Shown one piece after another: positions 28,547 through 38,607 of a stretch of DNA of 64,000 nt. The translations under genes and the position numbers were made by a program. The stretch spans positions 62,001 through 126,000 of the forward strand of contig NZ_BNAO01000010.1 in the NCBI RefSeq assembly GCF_014653435.1. The letters run 5' to 3'. Source of the stretch: Alishewanella longhuensis. GTDB lineage: Bacteria; Pseudomonadota; Gammaproteobacteria; Enterobacterales; Alteromonadaceae. Below the pieces are notes generated by a model that worked only from the letters and a program-made list of their open reading frames with translations, was not told the DNA's origin and made no database searches. How positions within the stretch are numbered: the stretch's first letter is position 1; the number at the start of each line of letters is the position of its first letter.

Positions 28547-29512
28547 ATGAGAACATTTCGCGCACAAGCTTTGGCAGTACTAAGGATTGAAGCAGAGGCG
28601 GTACAACAGTTAGAACAATTTTTAAACGACGATTTTGATCAAGCGTGCCAAATGATATTACAAAATCCCGGTAAGCTTATTGTCAGTGGTATTGGCAAGT
28701 CGGGTCATATTGCCAATAAAATTGCCGCTACCTTCGCCTCAACAGGGACGCCCGCTTTTTTTGTACATCCAGGCGAAGCCAGTCATGGCGACTTAGGGAT
28801 GCTGTCTGCAAATGATATTGTGCTTGCTATCTCTAACTCGGGTGAAACAGCAGAATTACTCACTATAGTGCCAGTGATTAAACGTATGGGACTCACCCTT
28901 ATTGCGATGACCGGTAAAGCAGATTCTACGCTCGCTCGCTTAGCAGACGTGCACATATGCGTCAGTGTGCCGCAAGAAGCTTGCCCCCTGGGATTAGCCC
29001 CTACCGCCAGCACTACTGCAACCCTGGCTATGGGTGATGCACTCGCTGTCGCCGTGTTAGACGCAAGAGGTTTTTCTGCCGATGATTTTGCATTATCACA
29101 TCCCGGTGGTAGCCTTGGCAGAAAACTGCTGTTGCGGCTTGCCGATATTATGCATAAAGAAACCTTAGTCCCCATAGTGCATCGGCGTGCCAGTATCAAA
29201 GACGCGCTACTTGAGATCTCTCGTAAAGGTCTGGGTATGACTACAGTAGTCAATGACGATGGCAAACTTGCCGGGATTTTCACCGATGGTGATTTACGCC
29301 GGATCTTAGATCAAAGACTGGATATTCACACCACAGCCATCGAGCAAGTGATGACCGTAAAGTGCATTACGGCTAAAGCCGAAATGTTGGCCGCTGAGGC
29401 ACTGAATATTATGCAACAAAAGAAAATTAACGGCTTAATTATTCTGAACGAGCAGCAAGAACCGGTAGGCGCGATGAATATGCATGATTTGTTACGTGCC
29501 GGAGTGCTTTAA
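28547..29512 (+). CDS. kdsD: Arabinose-5-phosphate isomerase
   Basis: 321 aa. SIS domain (VSGIGKSGHIANKIAATFASTG, shown at about 43-64, and NSGETAELL) plus two CBS domains (about 200-320). It converts ribulose-5-P to arabinose-5-P, the first step to Kdo of LPS. Fifteen bases after yrbG and one base before kdsC, as in E. coli. Confidence 0.96.
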   Translation: MRTFRAQALAVLRIEAEAVQQLEQFLNDDFDQACQMILQNPGKLIVSGIGKSGHIANKIAATFASTGTPAFFVHPGEASHGDLGMLSANDIVLAISNSGETAELLTIVPVIKRMGLTLIAMTGKADSTLARLADVHICVSVPQEACPLGLAPTASTTATLAMGDALAVAVLDARGFSADDFALSHPGGSLGRKLLLRLADIMHKETLVPIVHRRASIKDALLEISRKGLGMTTVVNDDGKLAGIFTDGDLRRILDQRLDIHTTAIEQVMTVKCITAKAEMLAAEALNIMQQKKINGLIILNEQQEPVGAMNMHDLLRAGVL

Positions 29513-29513
29513 A

Positions 29514-30068
29514 ATGGAGCTTTATCATAAACTCTATCAAACAGTTGGCCCTGAAGTCGCAGCGCGCGCTGCAACAGTAAAACTGCTTATTTGTGACGTC
29601 GATGGTGTATTTTCAGATGGCCGTATCTATCTTGGTAATCACGGCGAGGAACTAAAAGCCTTCCATACCCGCGACGGCTACGGCATTAAAGCGCTGCGAC
29701 AAGCCGGTATTGAAGTCGCGGTCATTACCGGGCGCAAGTCAGCCATTGTGGAACAGCGCATGACGTCACTGACGGTGCCTTACATCTATCAAGGCCAAGA
29801 AAATAAAATGGCAGCATTTCAGCAATTGCAGCAACAGTTGCAACTTACCCCAGAAAATATTGCCTATATTGGCGATGATTTAGCGGATTGGGAAGTGATG
29901 CAACATTGTGGTTTAGCCGTTGCAGTTAACGATGCCCATCCTTATTTGCAGCATTACGCCCATCTCAAAACCAGTTTGCCGGGTGGCTATGGTGCGGTAA
30001 GAGAGCTTTGTGATTTACTATTGATCGCTCAGGGGCGTTTTATGCAGTTTGATGGTAGCAGCTCATGA
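29514..30068 (+). CDS. kdsC: 3-deoxy-D-manno-octulosonate 8-phosphate phosphatase
   Basis: 184 aa from the ATG at 29514, with GGAG nine bases upstream; an upstream reading inside kdsD is not needed. HAD phosphatase: nucleophile motif CDVDGVFSDG, then VITGRKS and GDDLADWEVM. It releases phosphate from Kdo-8-P. Overlaps lptC by four bases. Confidence 0.96.
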   Translation: MELYHKLYQTVGPEVAARAATVKLLICDVDGVFSDGRIYLGNHGEELKAFHTRDGYGIKALRQAGIEVAVITGRKSAIVEQRMTSLTVPYIYQGQENKMAAFQQLQQQLQLTPENIAYIGDDLADWEVMQHCGLAVAVNDAHPYLQHYAHLKTSLPGGYGAVRELCDLLLIAQGRFMQFDGSSS

Positions 30069-30619
30069 GAAAAAGCTTTGTGCTAATGGTTATTATGTTA
30101 GTTTTATTAGCCGCATACCTGTGGTTCAGGCCACAAGATGCTAATTTAGAACTACAAGCTGACCGCGAGTTTCAACCAGACTATATCGCTGAGAATGTCA
30201 CCTTGCGTATCTACGACAAAGACGGCTATATTGCCGACCATGTCCGGGCTAGCACGTTGGAGCACTTTGAACAACTTGGCTTTACCCAGTTTAATCTGCC
30301 CCGTTACACTCTATTTAATGCGGAGCATCAGCCAGCGTGGGAAATAAGTAGCCTACATGCGGTATGGTTTCCGGAAGATAAAATTATTCTGGAGCAACAA
30401 GTCGTGTTGCAAAATTTACTGCCCGGGGAATTGGTAGAGCGAATCGATACCACCTCTTTGCAATTACTGTTACCAGAAAAGAAAATTCAAACCCACGAAG
30501 CAGTAGTCATAAAAGGTCTGGGGTTTAACGTCAAAGGTATAGGCTTAGAAGCACGTCTCTCTGACAAACACTTATTGCTGAACCGGCATTTGGAGACAAT
30601 TTATCATAATGAACATTAA
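30065..30619 (+). CDS. lptC: LPS transport protein LptC
   Basis: 184 aa. N-terminal anchor (FVLMVIMLVLLAAYLWF), then a periplasmic beta-jellyroll with the AENVTLRIYDKDGYIADHVRA strand region. It receives LPS from LptBFG and passes it to LptA. Overlaps kdsC and lptA, so the operon is tightly coupled. Confidence 0.93.
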   Translation: MRKSFVLMVIMLVLLAAYLWFRPQDANLELQADREFQPDYIAENVTLRIYDKDGYIADHVRASTLEHFEQLGFTQFNLPRYTLFNAEHQPAWEISSLHAVWFPEDKIILEQQVVLQNLLPGELVERIDTTSLQLLLPEKKIQTHEAVVIKGLGFNVKGIGLEARLSDKHLLLNRHLETIYHNEH

Positions 30620-31100
30620 AACTTTGTGTTGCTGTATGCTTCTTAGTATCAGCACACTGCATGCTGCACCTGCAGATTACACCCAACCGGTTGACGTACG
30701 CTCTGATTTTTGGGAAGCCTCAATTCAAGATAATATTTCTATCTATCGTGAAAATGTTGAGGTACGTCAAGGCAGCATGCTAATTAAAGCGGTACGATTA
30801 GAAGCTAATGCCAGTGCCGGCCGAGGCAACGAAGTATTAATTGCTTCAGGCTCTCCAGCAACATATAGCCAAACCTTGGAAGATGGCAAAAAAGTGACAG
30901 CGCAAGCAAATGAGATCCGCTACGATTTAGCCAGTCGCACCCTAACACTTACCGGTAATGCCGAAATGAGCCAAAGCGGTAGTTTGGTGCAAGGCGCGGT
31001 GATTCGCTACAATATAGCGACACAGCAACTGAGTGCTGAAAGTGAACAAAATCGGCGCGTAACCACGATTTTCACCCCAGAAATCAAGGAAAATCCATGA
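30609..31100 (+). CDS. lptA: LPS transport protein LptA
   Basis: 163 aa. Signal peptide ([11 protein letters not shown]), then the OstA-like beta-jellyroll ([36 protein letters not shown]). LptA oligomers bridge the periplasm to carry LPS to LptDE. Starts 11 bases inside lptC and overlaps lptB by four. Confidence 0.94.
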   Translation: MNIKTLCCCMLLSISTLHAAPADYTQPVDVRSDFWEASIQDNISIYRENVEVRQGSMLIKAVRLEANASAGRGNEVLIASGSPATYSQTLEDGKKVTAQANEIRYDLASRTLTLTGNAEMSQSGSLVQGAVIRYNIATQQLSAESEQNRRVTTIFTPEIKENP

Positions 31101-31819
31101 AGTTAGTGGTGTCGCATCTGGCCAAAAGCTACAAAGGACGCCAAGTCGTCAAAGATGTTAGCCTAGAGGTTAATGCCGGGCAAATCGTTGGTCTGTTAGG
31201 CCCCAACGGTGCAGGTAAAACCACGACTTTTTATATGATTGTCGGTTTGGTGCCGTCGGATAAAGGGCAGATTACCTTAGATGAACAAGATATCACCTTT
31301 GCCCCAATGCATCAGCGGGCACGTGCGGGTATAGGCTATCTACCGCAAGAAAGCTCTATCTTTCGTAAGCTTACCGTGCATGAAAACTTATTAGCGATTT
31401 TACAAACCCGCAAAGATTTGACTGCACAGCGCCGTCTGGAAATTGCCGATGATCTACTCGAAGAGTTCCATATTGGCCATATTAAAAACAGTCTGGGCAT
31501 GGCGTTATCAGGTGGTGAGCGCCGTCGGGTAGAAATAGCACGGGCGTTAGCTGCCGATCCTGCTTTTATCCTGTTAGACGAACCCTTTGCCGGTGTGGAT
31601 CCTATCTCTGTGTTAGACATCAAAAAAATTATTCAGCACCTGTGTCAACGCGGTATCGGTGTGCTTATTACCGACCATAATGTGCGGGAAACGCTTGATG
31701 TATGTGAAATTGCTTATATTGTTAGCCATGGCGAGTTAATCGCAACGGGCTCGCCACAAGAAGTACTTGCTAATCAACAGGTGCGCGATGTATACCTGGG
31801 TGAGCAATTCAGGCTATAG
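31097..31819 (+). CDS. lptB: LPS export ABC transporter ATPase LptB
   Basis: 240 aa. Walker [10 protein letters not shown], signature [15 protein letters not shown], Walker [14 protein letters not shown] and switch ITDHNV. It powers extraction of LPS from the inner membrane by LptFG. Order lptC-lptA-lptB-rpoN as in enterics. Confidence 0.97.
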   Translation: MKLVVSHLAKSYKGRQVVKDVSLEVNAGQIVGLLGPNGAGKTTTFYMIVGLVPSDKGQITLDEQDITFAPMHQRARAGIGYLPQESSIFRKLTVHENLLAILQTRKDLTAQRRLEIADDLLEEFHIGHIKNSLGMALSGGERRRVEIARALAADPAFILLDEPFAGVDPISVLDIKKIIQHLCQRGIGVLITDHNVRETLDVCEIAYIVSHGELIATGSPQEVLANQQVRDVYLGEQFRL

Positions 31820-31867
31820 TTAAGCAAAGACCGCACAAAAGCGTATTCGGGAGAGAATAACACTTAC

Positions 31868-33355
31868 ATGAAGCCCTCTTTACAACTCCGCTTAGGACAG
31901 CAGCTCACCATGACGCCGCAACTGCAACAAGCCATCCGCTTACTGCAGTTATCGACCATTGAGCTACAGCAGGAGATCCAGGAAGCGCTGGATGCCAACC
32001 CGCTGTTGGAAGGTGATGACGACTTCGAAAGCTCACCTATAGAGCAAGATCTAAGTTTAGCCAATCTTACACGCGAATCACTTGACGATACCAGCAAACA
32101 GAGCGACGACGATAGCGAGCCGGTAGAACGTGATAGCAGCGAGCAAATGACAGAACAGAATATTCAGGAAGATTTGCCGCTCGACAATAACTGGGACGAT
32201 TTAATCAGCGCGGCGCCGGTTGGTAGCGGCAACATGCCAGATGAAGACATGGTATATCAAGGCGAAACAACTGAAACGCTACAAGATTATTTACGCTGGC
32301 AAATGCAACTCACCCCCTTTTCCGACACCGACCGCGCCATAGCTGAGATTATTATAGAGGCTATTGATGAGTCCGGTTTATTGACGATTAGCTGTCAGGA
32401 TATTCTGGATTCGTTGGATATCCCAGATGTAGAAGCCGATGAGGTTGAAGCCGTGATAAAACGTATTCAACTCTTTGATCCGGTTGGCGTAGGTGCACGC
32501 TCAGTTCAAGAATGCCTATTAGTACAATTGCGGCAATTTTCGCCAGATACACCCTATTTAGCTGATGCAAAGCAAATAATTAGCAACTATACCGACTTTT
32601 TAGCGAATCGAGACTTCCGTTCTCTGTTACGTGTGACTAAACTCAAAGAAGACGAATTAAAAGAAGTCATGCGGCTGATTCATAGTCTCAATCCGCGGCC
32701 CGGTGCCGACGTGATTAAACAAGAACAGCAGTATGTAATACCCGATGTTACAGTGACTAAAGTCAAAGGGCGCTGGCACGTGGAACTAAACCCGGAAGCA
32801 ATGCCAAAAGTTCGGATTAATCAGCAATATGCTGCCATGTCCAGAACAGCAAAGAACACAGCAGACACTCAGTTTATTCGCTCACATTTACAAGAAGCAA
32901 AATGGTTTCTGAAAAGCCTGGAAAGCCGCAATGATACACTGCTTAAGGTAGCAAACTGTATAGTACAGCAACAACAAGCGTTCTTTGAACATGGTGAAGA
33001 AGCCATGAAACCGATGGTATTAAATGATGTTGCCGAAATGGTAGGAATGCATGAATCAACCATTTCCCGGGTTACCACCCAAAAATATATGCATACACCA
33101 CGTGGGATTTTTGAACTTAAGTTCTTCTTTTCCAGTCATGTTAGTACAGAGAGTGGCGGCGAATGTTCCTCAACGGCCATTCGAGCTTTTATAAAAAAAT
33201 TAGTGGCGGCAGAAAATCCGGCAAAACCACTAAGTGACAGTAAGATGGCTGAGATTTTGTCAGAACAAGGTATTAACGTAGCAAGGCGTACTATCGCTAA
33301 GTACCGCGAAGCCTTATTTATTCCGCCCTCAAATCAACGAAAGACCTTGCTATAA
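31868..33355 (+). CDS. rpoN: RNA polymerase sigma-54 factor
   Basis: 495 aa. Region I is Gln-rich ([20 protein letters not shown]) and followed by an acidic region II; then the core-binding domain, a helix-turn-helix ([17 protein letters not shown]) and the C-terminal RpoN box [10 protein letters not shown] (usual ARRTVAKYRE, a conservative change). It directs -24/-12 promoters with AAA+ activators. GGAGAG precedes the ATG. Confidence 0.97.
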   Translation: MKPSLQLRLGQQLTMTPQLQQAIRLLQLSTIELQQEIQEALDANPLLEGDDDFESSPIEQDLSLANLTRESLDDTSKQSDDDSEPVERDSSEQMTEQNIQEDLPLDNNWDDLISAAPVGSGNMPDEDMVYQGETTETLQDYLRWQMQLTPFSDTDRAIAEIIIEAIDESGLLTISCQDILDSLDIPDVEADEVEAVIKRIQLFDPVGVGARSVQECLLVQLRQFSPDTPYLADAKQIISNYTDFLANRDFRSLLRVTKLKEDELKEVMRLIHSLNPRPGADVIKQEQQYVIPDVTVTKVKGRWHVELNPEAMPKVRINQQYAAMSRTAKNTADTQFIRSHLQEAKWFLKSLESRNDTLLKVANCIVQQQQAFFEHGEEAMKPMVLNDVAEMVGMHESTISRVTTQKYMHTPRGIFELKFFFSSHVSTESGGECSSTAIRAFIKKLVAAENPAKPLSDSKMAEILSEQGINVARRTIAKYREALFIPPSNQRKTLL

Positions 33356-33380
33356 GTGTCTTAACAAGAAGGAAGAGTCT

Positions 33381-33668
33381 ATGCAAATCAACTTAACTGG
33401 TCGCCATGTCGAAATTACCGAAGCCTTAAAAGATTATGTCGACAGCAAATTCTCGAAGCTGGAACGCCATTTTGAAAATATTAATAATGTACATGTCATC
33501 CTAAACGTGGAAAAATTGAAACAAATTGCCGAGGCGAAAGTACACCTGAATGGTGGCGAAGTTTTTGCGATTTCAGAAGACGAAAATATGTATGCTGCGA
33601 TCGATCAACTTATTGATAAGCTCGATCGGCAGGTAATTAAACACAAAGAAAAGTTGTCGCGACACTAA
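33381..33668 (+). CDS. hpf: Short ribosome hibernation promoting factor
   Basis: 95 aa. A single S30Ae domain (MQINLTGRHVEITEALKDYV, DENMYAAIDQLIDKLDRQV) without the C-terminal dimerisation domain, so the short HPF form. It stabilises inactive 100S ribosomes in stationary phase. Between rpoN and ptsN as in E. coli. Confidence 0.95.
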   Translation: MQINLTGRHVEITEALKDYVDSKFSKLERHFENINNVHVILNVEKLKQIAEAKVHLNGGEVFAISEDENMYAAIDQLIDKLDRQVIKHKEKLSRH

Positions 33669-33674
33669 CTAACC

Positions 33675-34148
33675 ATGATTAATTTAAGTGCTATGTTAGC
33701 GGAGAACTGCACCAAGAGTGCAGTTCTTTTTAACAGTAAAAAACGTATTCTGGAATATATCGCTGAGTTGGCCCATCAGCAACTTCCTGAAATCTCTGAA
33801 TACAGTATTCTTGAGGCGTTAATGACGCGCGAGAAACTGGGGTCTACCGGCATCGGCGGCGGTATTGCTATTCCACATGGCAAATTAGACTGCGTGCAAC
33901 AACCAATCTTAATTTTTGTTGTTAGCAAAGATGCTATCCCTTTTGATGCCATAGACAACCAATCCGTCGATATTTTTTGCGGCATCCTCATTCCAAAAGA
34001 GCAATGCCAGACTCACCTTGCAACTTTGGCGGGTATTGCCAAATTGTTGAGTCAAAAAGAATTAACAAAGAAGATCCGGCATGCCGAATCTAATGAGCAT
34101 TTATATCAATTATTGATCGAATACAGTCAGCTAGCGGGTGAAGCATGA
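33675..34148 (+). CDS. ptsN: Nitrogen-PTS EIIA component
   Basis: 157 aa, a PTS EIIA type-2 domain. REKLGSTGIGGGIAIPHGKL holds the phosphorylated histidine (His68). It regulates potassium uptake and stress pathways by its phosphorylation state and accepts phosphate from NPr. The ORF aligns with E. coli PtsN from the start, yet codons 10-18 contain a perfect terminator-like hairpin (33703-33731). Overlaps rapZ by four bases. Confidence 0.95.
   Translation: MINLSAMLAENCTKSAVLFNSKKRILEYIAELAHQQLPEISEYSILEALMTREKLGSTGIGGGIAIPHGKLDCVQQPILIFVVSKDAIPFDAIDNQSVDIFCGILIPKEQCQTHLATLAGIAKLLSQKELTKKIRHAESNEHLYQLLIEYSQLAGEA
33703..33731 (+). terminator. Intragenic terminator-like hairpin in ptsN
   Basis: Arms AGAACTGCAC (33703-33712) and GTGCAGTTCT (33718-33727) pair perfectly over 10 bp with a CAAGA loop, and the 3' side runs into TTTTT (33727-33731). 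This has the form of a rho-independent terminator but lies inside codons 10-19 of ptsN. It could attenuate ptsN-rapZ-ptsO relative to rpoN-hpf when translation is poor. Confidence 0.55.
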
Positions 34149-35002
34149 AATTACTGGTCGTCAGCGGTCGTTCCGGCTCTGGCAAATCAGTGGCCCTCAG
34201 GGTCATGGAGGACTTAGGATATTATTGTGTCGATAATATCCCAGTAAACTTATTACCCACATTGGCTAATGCGGTAATGGGTCAGTACGAGCGTGTTGCA
34301 GTGAGTATTGATGTAAGAAACTTACCCACTGATCCCGACGAACTTTCAGAGATCCTGGCTTACCTACCGCGCAAGTTGGAATTGACGATCCTCTACCTGG
34401 ATGCCGATCATTCAACGCTAATTAAACGCTTTAGTGAAACACGGCGCTTACACCCACTATCACATCAGGCGATGTCATTAGATGAAGCCATCTCCCGAGA
34501 ACAGCAGCTGCTAGATCCTATTTCCAGCGCTGCCGATCTCTATATTGATACGACCGAGATGAATGTCCATCAATTGGCAGAACAGTTACGGGAGCGGATC
34601 CTCGGGCAAAAAACTGGCCGTTTAGTCATGCTATTCGAATCTTTCGGTTTTAAATATGGTATTCCTAAAGATGCCGATTATGTTTTTGATGCGCGTTTTC
34701 TCCCTAACCCGCATTGGGAGCCTGATTTAAAACCGCTCACCGGTTTAGACCAGCCCGTTAAAGACTATTTGGCCTCTCAGGCCATTGTTGCAAAGTATAT
34801 TTGGCAAATTAATAGCTTTGTCAGTAGCTGGTTACCGCATTTAGAACGTAATAATCGCAGCTATCTCACTATTGCTATCGGTTGTACCGGCGGCCAGCAT
34901 CGCTCGGTTTATATTGCAGAAAGTTTGGCAGAAAGCTATCGCAGTCAACGTGAAGATGTTCAGATACGTCATCGTGAATTGGTGAGACATCATGGCCGAT
35001 AG
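34145..35002 (+). CDS. rapZ: RNase adapter protein RapZ
   Basis: 285 aa. N-terminal P-loop (SGRSGSGKSVALR) and the C-terminal GCTGGQHRSVYIAE motif of RapZ. In E. coli it binds the sRNA GlmZ and glucosamine-6-phosphate and recruits RNase E, tuning amino-sugar synthesis for the envelope. Between ptsN and ptsO, which start and end within it. Confidence 0.96.
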   Translation: MKLLVVSGRSGSGKSVALRVMEDLGYYCVDNIPVNLLPTLANAVMGQYERVAVSIDVRNLPTDPDELSEILAYLPRKLELTILYLDADHSTLIKRFSETRRLHPLSHQAMSLDEAISREQQLLDPISSAADLYIDTTEMNVHQLAEQLRERILGQKTGRLVMLFESFGFKYGIPKDADYVFDARFLPNPHWEPDLKPLTGLDQPVKDYLASQAIVAKYIWQINSFVSSWLPHLERNNRSYLTIAIGCTGGQHRSVYIAESLAESYRSQREDVQIRHRELVRHHGR

Positions 35003-35270
35003 TTTTAGCGCTAAGGTGACCATCGTTAATCAGCTTGGCTTGCACGCCCGAGCCGCTACCAAATTGGCGCAGCTTTGCCACACATTTCAATCTAAAGTAG
35101 AGCTAATACAAGATGATGGTAAAACTGCTGACGCAGGCAGTGTATTAGCCTTGTTGATGCTTGCCAGTAGCAAAGGTAAAACGCTGACTATTCGCACAGA
35201 AGGCTCTGATGCCGCAACCGCACTTGACGCCGTAACCCAGCTGATTAACGCCGGTTTTGACGAGCTATAG
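34992..35270 (+). CDS. ptsO: Nitrogen-PTS phosphocarrier protein NPr
   Basis: 92 aa HPr-like. The phosphorylated histidine is in NQLGLHARAATKL (His18). It carries phosphate from EI-Ntr (not in this window) to PtsN. The start lies 11 bases inside rapZ; the run ends at the terminator at 35273. Confidence 0.95.
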   Translation: MADSFSAKVTIVNQLGLHARAATKLAQLCHTFQSKVELIQDDGKTADAGSVLALLMLASSKGKTLTIRTEGSDAATALDAVTQLINAGFDEL

Positions 35271-35272
35271 GC

Positions 35273-35310
35273 CCGGTTTCGCGGCGCTTTAGACCGGTTT
35301 TCGTTTATTT
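35273..35310 (+). terminator. Rho-independent terminator after ptsO
   Basis: Stem CCGGTTT/AGACCGG (one G-U pair, 35273-35297) is followed by TTTTCGTTTATTT. It closes the long yrbG-to-ptsO run. Confidence 0.75.
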
Positions 35311-35352
35311 CCCCCTTCAAATCTGCTACTGTTAGCGCAAATATTGGTATTT

Positions 35353-35388
35353 TTAGTTCAAAATTAGTAGCTTGAACTAATTCGAATT
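35353..35388 (+). promoter_or_regulatory. Inverted repeats upstream of the first mrp operon
   Basis: TTAGTTCAA (35353-35361) and TTGAACTAA (35372-35380) form a perfect 9-bp inverted repeat with a 10-base spacer, overlapped by the palindrome AATTCGAATT (35379-35388). They lie 80-115 bases before mrpA. They could be an operator or a leader stem-loop. Confidence 0.4.
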
Positions 35389-35468
35389 GAGTAACTGCTG
35401 TTATACCCAACTAAGCTCAAAATGCAGTGACATTCCGCAATTTCAGGCTATTTAAATAGGAGTAGCGC

Positions 35469-37829
35469 ATGTTATATGTGGTATTAAGTCTGTTTGTTCT
35501 AGCGTGCCTCGCACCCTTACTACATCGCTATACCGGTCGTCATAGTGGCAGCCTGTTAGCCCTGGTTCCTGCAACATTATTTAGTTTCTTCGCCGCCCAA
35601 TTGGCCCTGGTAAGCCAAGGTGAAGTGCTCAGTCAGCGTTGGTTGTGGTTTCCGGGCATGGATATACACCTGAGCTTTTTATTGGATGGCCTCTCGTTAT
35701 TATTTGCCTTACTGATCACCGGTATTGGCACCTTTATCTTGTTATATGCCAACCGCTATCTGGAAGGACATCCTGCTTTAGGACGTTTTTTCTTATTTTT
35801 ACTCACCTTTATGGGGGCAATGCTCGGTTTAGTGCTAGCCGACAACCTGATCACACTTTTCGTATTTTGGGAATTAACCACGGTTAGCTCCTTTATGCTG
35901 ATTGGCTTTAATCACGAGAATGCCGAATCCCGACAAAAGGCCCACCAAGGACTGATGGTTACTGTCATTGGTGGTCTGGCATTAATGACCGGCTTTATTA
36001 TGTTAGGCTTTGCCGCCGGCAGTTACGAGCTATCAGACATCTTGCAGCAAGACTTAACCGGGCACGCACTGTATTTACCCATGCTAGTGCTGATCTTACT
36101 AGGCGCCTTTACCAAGTCTGCGCAAACCCCGTTTCATTTTTGGTTACCGAACGCCATGGCAGCTCCAACACCGGTAAGCGCTTACTTACATTCAGCCACT
36201 ATGGTAAAAGCCGGTATTTATTTACTTGCACGGCTGCAGCCTACATTGGGTGATAGTGCCGCCTGGATGCTCACGCTAAGTGCTATAGGCGCCATAACCA
36301 TGCTTACTGGTATCTTCTTAGCCAGCAGAGCCACAGGTATTAAGAAAGTCTTAGCTTATTCCACCGTTATGGCTTTGGGCACACTCACTATGCTGCTTGG
36401 CTTAGGTACTGAAAAAGCCGCGCTGGCAGCCGTCACCTTTTTGTTAGCTCATGCGCTGTATAAAGGTGCACTTTTTATGATTGCCGGGATTTTGGACCAT
36501 GAAGCGGGTATTAAAGACTTCCAGCATGCTTCAGGGCTGCGACATAAGATGCCCAAAACCTGTGCTGTAGCAGTAATAGCAGCGCTATCACTCGCCGGTG
36601 TTATTCCTTTATTCGGCTTTGTAGCCAAAGAGCTATTGCTCGAGGCAGTCCTCAGTGGCTCTCACTGGCAAATAGCACTTATTATTGCCACCGTGCTAGC
36701 CAATATCTTTGTCGTTTTAGTAGCCGCCTTACTCGCCATTAAACCCTGGTTTGGTGAAGAAATCGCTACCCCGAAAAAAGCTCATGATCCTGGCATCGCT
36801 ATGCTGTCTGGTCCCATGGTTTTAGCATCATTGAGTTTAGTACTGGGTTTATTCCCGTTTATTGCCGATAAGTGGCTACTGCAAGCGGCTGCCAGTGCCG
36901 TTTATGGTAACCAGATTACCGATTATCTTGCGCTGTGGCATGGTGTTAACCTACCGCTGTTACTCAGTCTAACCAGCCTTTGCTTTGGGTTACTTTTATA
37001 TAGCCAATGGCCGCGCTGGCGTCAGTTCACCTCAGGCGTTGATCGCCTAAGTGCCTTTGGTCCAGAAGCACTTTATACTAAAATGATGGCCGGCTTAGTT
37101 ATCTTTGCAGGCTGGCAAACCAAAGTACTGCAAAATGGTTATTTGCGTAATTACTTACTAACAACTATCGCCACCATGCTGCTGTTGGTTGGCTGGGCGA
37201 TGCTGCGTTTAGAGCATTTCAATATCACATTTGACCTGCATGATGTAAAAATTCAGGAAGCGACGGTTTTTCTGATCCTACTGGTTACTATCTTAAGTGC
37301 GGTGCTAGTGAAGTCGTTCTTGGCTGCCGTAGCGCTTTTAGGAGCCTTGGGCTTCGCAGTAGCGTTAATTTATGTGTTTTTCAGTGCTATTGATGTGGGT
37401 ATCACGCAGGTACTGGTAGAAACCATTACCGTATTATTGCTGGTATTGGTGTTATACCGTCTGCCCGAGTTTAGAAAATTATCATCGAATATGAATCGCG
37501 CTCGCGATGCCGTCATTGCTATTAGTAGCGGCATTCTGATTACCTTGCTGGTGCTGTTAGTCACCAATGCACGCGACATGGAAGGTATTTCTAGCTTCTT
37601 TATTGCCAATAGTGTGCCCGAAGGCTACGGCAGAAATATCGTCAATGTTATTTTGGTCGATTTCAGAGCACTGGATACCTTAGGCGAGATTTTTGTCCTG
37701 GCCCTAGTTGCCATTGGTATTTATGCCATGGTGCACTTAAGAACCGGCTCAAAACCAGTCACTAATGCCGATAAACGCCTGGCGAGCGAGCTGAAAAGAA
37801 TGAATACAACGCAAGGAGACAAAAAATGA
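35469..37829 (+). CDS. mrpA: Mrp Na+/H+ antiporter subunit A (operon 1)
   Basis: 786 aa, about 20 helices. The N-terminal NuoL-like antiporter module shows [15 protein letters not shown] with the key Glu135, then [20 protein letters not shown] and [15 protein letters not shown] with Lys247. The C-terminal third is the DUF4040 and MrpA-specific part. Unlike the second operon, no MrpB domain is fused. Largest subunit of a multisubunit cation/proton exchanger needed for Na+ and pH tolerance. GGAG lies nine bases before the ATG; ends four bases inside mrpB. Confidence 0.95.
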   Translation: MLYVVLSLFVLACLAPLLHRYTGRHSGSLLALVPATLFSFFAAQLALVSQGEVLSQRWLWFPGMDIHLSFLLDGLSLLFALLITGIGTFILLYANRYLEGHPALGRFFLFLLTFMGAMLGLVLADNLITLFVFWELTTVSSFMLIGFNHENAESRQKAHQGLMVTVIGGLALMTGFIMLGFAAGSYELSDILQQDLTGHALYLPMLVLILLGAFTKSAQTPFHFWLPNAMAAPTPVSAYLHSATMVKAGIYLLARLQPTLGDSAAWMLTLSAIGAITMLTGIFLASRATGIKKVLAYSTVMALGTLTMLLGLGTEKAALAAVTFLLAHALYKGALFMIAGILDHEAGIKDFQHASGLRHKMPKTCAVAVIAALSLAGVIPLFGFVAKELLLEAVLSGSHWQIALIIATVLANIFVVLVAALLAIKPWFGEEIATPKKAHDPGIAMLSGPMVLASLSLVLGLFPFIADKWLLQAAASAVYGNQITDYLALWHGVNLPLLLSLTSLCFGLLLYSQWPRWRQFTSGVDRLSAFGPEALYTKMMAGLVIFAGWQTKVLQNGYLRNYLLTTIATMLLLVGWAMLRLEHFNITFDLHDVKIQEATVFLILLVTILSAVLVKSFLAAVALLGALGFAVALIYVFFSAIDVGITQVLVETITVLLLVLVLYRLPEFRKLSSNMNRARDAVIAISSGILITLLVLLVTNARDMEGISSFFIANSVPEGYGRNIVNVILVDFRALDTLGEIFVLALVAIGIYAMVHLRTGSKPVTNADKRLASELKRMNTTQGDKK

Positions 37830-38263
37830 GTCGTCAGTTTAATATGCGTTCGTTAATTCTCAGCACCGGCACCACCATTATTCTGCCACTGCTATTACTG
37901 TTCTCCCTGTTCCTACTATTGCGTGGACATGACGAACCTGGCGGAGGCTTTATTGGCGGTTTGGTTGCCGCAGCAGCCATAGCACTTAAACTTTTCGCTG
38001 ATGATTATCCATCTGCGAAAAGTCTGTTGCGCGTTCATCCATTACAAATTGTTGGTGTAGGTCTAGCCATAGCGGCTCTCTCCTCTTTACCATCACTTTT
38101 TGTTGGCGATAACTTTTTTACCGCACAGTGGTGGAGCCTCGATATCCCCATTTTTGGCACTTTAAAACTTAGCACACCATTGTTCTTTGATATTGGCGTT
38201 TTTCTCGGTGTTATCGGCACGGTATTGACCGCCATTTTCACCTTAGTGGAGGTTGAACACTAA
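37826..38263 (+). CDS. mrpB: Mrp antiporter subunit B (operon 1)
   Basis: 145 aa, four helices. [20 protein letters not shown] is the MrpB signature. Forms part of the Mrp complex in the inner membrane. Overlaps mrpA by four bases and mrpC by one; AAGGAG upstream. Confidence 0.94.
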   Translation: MSRQFNMRSLILSTGTTIILPLLLLFSLFLLLRGHDEPGGGFIGGLVAAAAIALKLFADDYPSAKSLLRVHPLQIVGVGLAIAALSSLPSLFVGDNFFTAQWWSLDIPIFGTLKLSTPLFFDIGVFLGVIGTVLTAIFTLVEVEH

Positions 38264-38607
38264 TGACCACCTTAATGGCAATTCTAATAGGCTGCTTATA
38301 TGCCGCCTCTATTTATATGATGCTAAGACGCTCTATGGTGAAGCTATTAATAGGCCTTATTTTGCTCTCTAACGCCGCCAACTTATTGATTTTCACCGTT
38401 GCGGGCTTAGAGAGAGGGGTGCCCCCGTTAATCGCACAGGGAGCAGAAACCATAACAGGTCCCACCGCCGATCCTCTGGCACAAGCACTTATTTTAACGG
38501 CTATCGTCATCGCCTTTGGTGTGCTGGCTTTTGCGGTGGTACTGCTACATCGCGCCTATGAAGTCATCAAAACCGATGATATGAACGAAATGAAAGGTAC
38601 TGATTGA
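38263..38607 (+). CDS. mrpC: Mrp antiporter subunit C (operon 1)
   Basis: 114 aa, three helices, homologous to Nuo[21 protein letters not shown] and [17 protein letters not shown]. Contact subunit between MrpA and MrpD in the complex. Overlaps the next gene as TGATG. Confidence 0.94.
   Translation: MTTLMAILIGCLYAASIYMMLRRSMVKLLIGLILLSNAANLLIFTVAGLERGVPPLIAQGAETITGPTADPLAQALILTAIVIAFGVLAFAVVLLHRAYEVIKTDDMNEMKGTD

Noticed and set aside
28783-29283. 166-aa open frame antisense to kdsD
   Set aside because: Shadow of the isomerase gene, no recognisable domain.
30147-30175. GAACTA-N16-TTCAA inside lptC as a sigma-E promoter for lptA
   Set aside because: E. coli has such a promoter near here, but this match is too degenerate to support.
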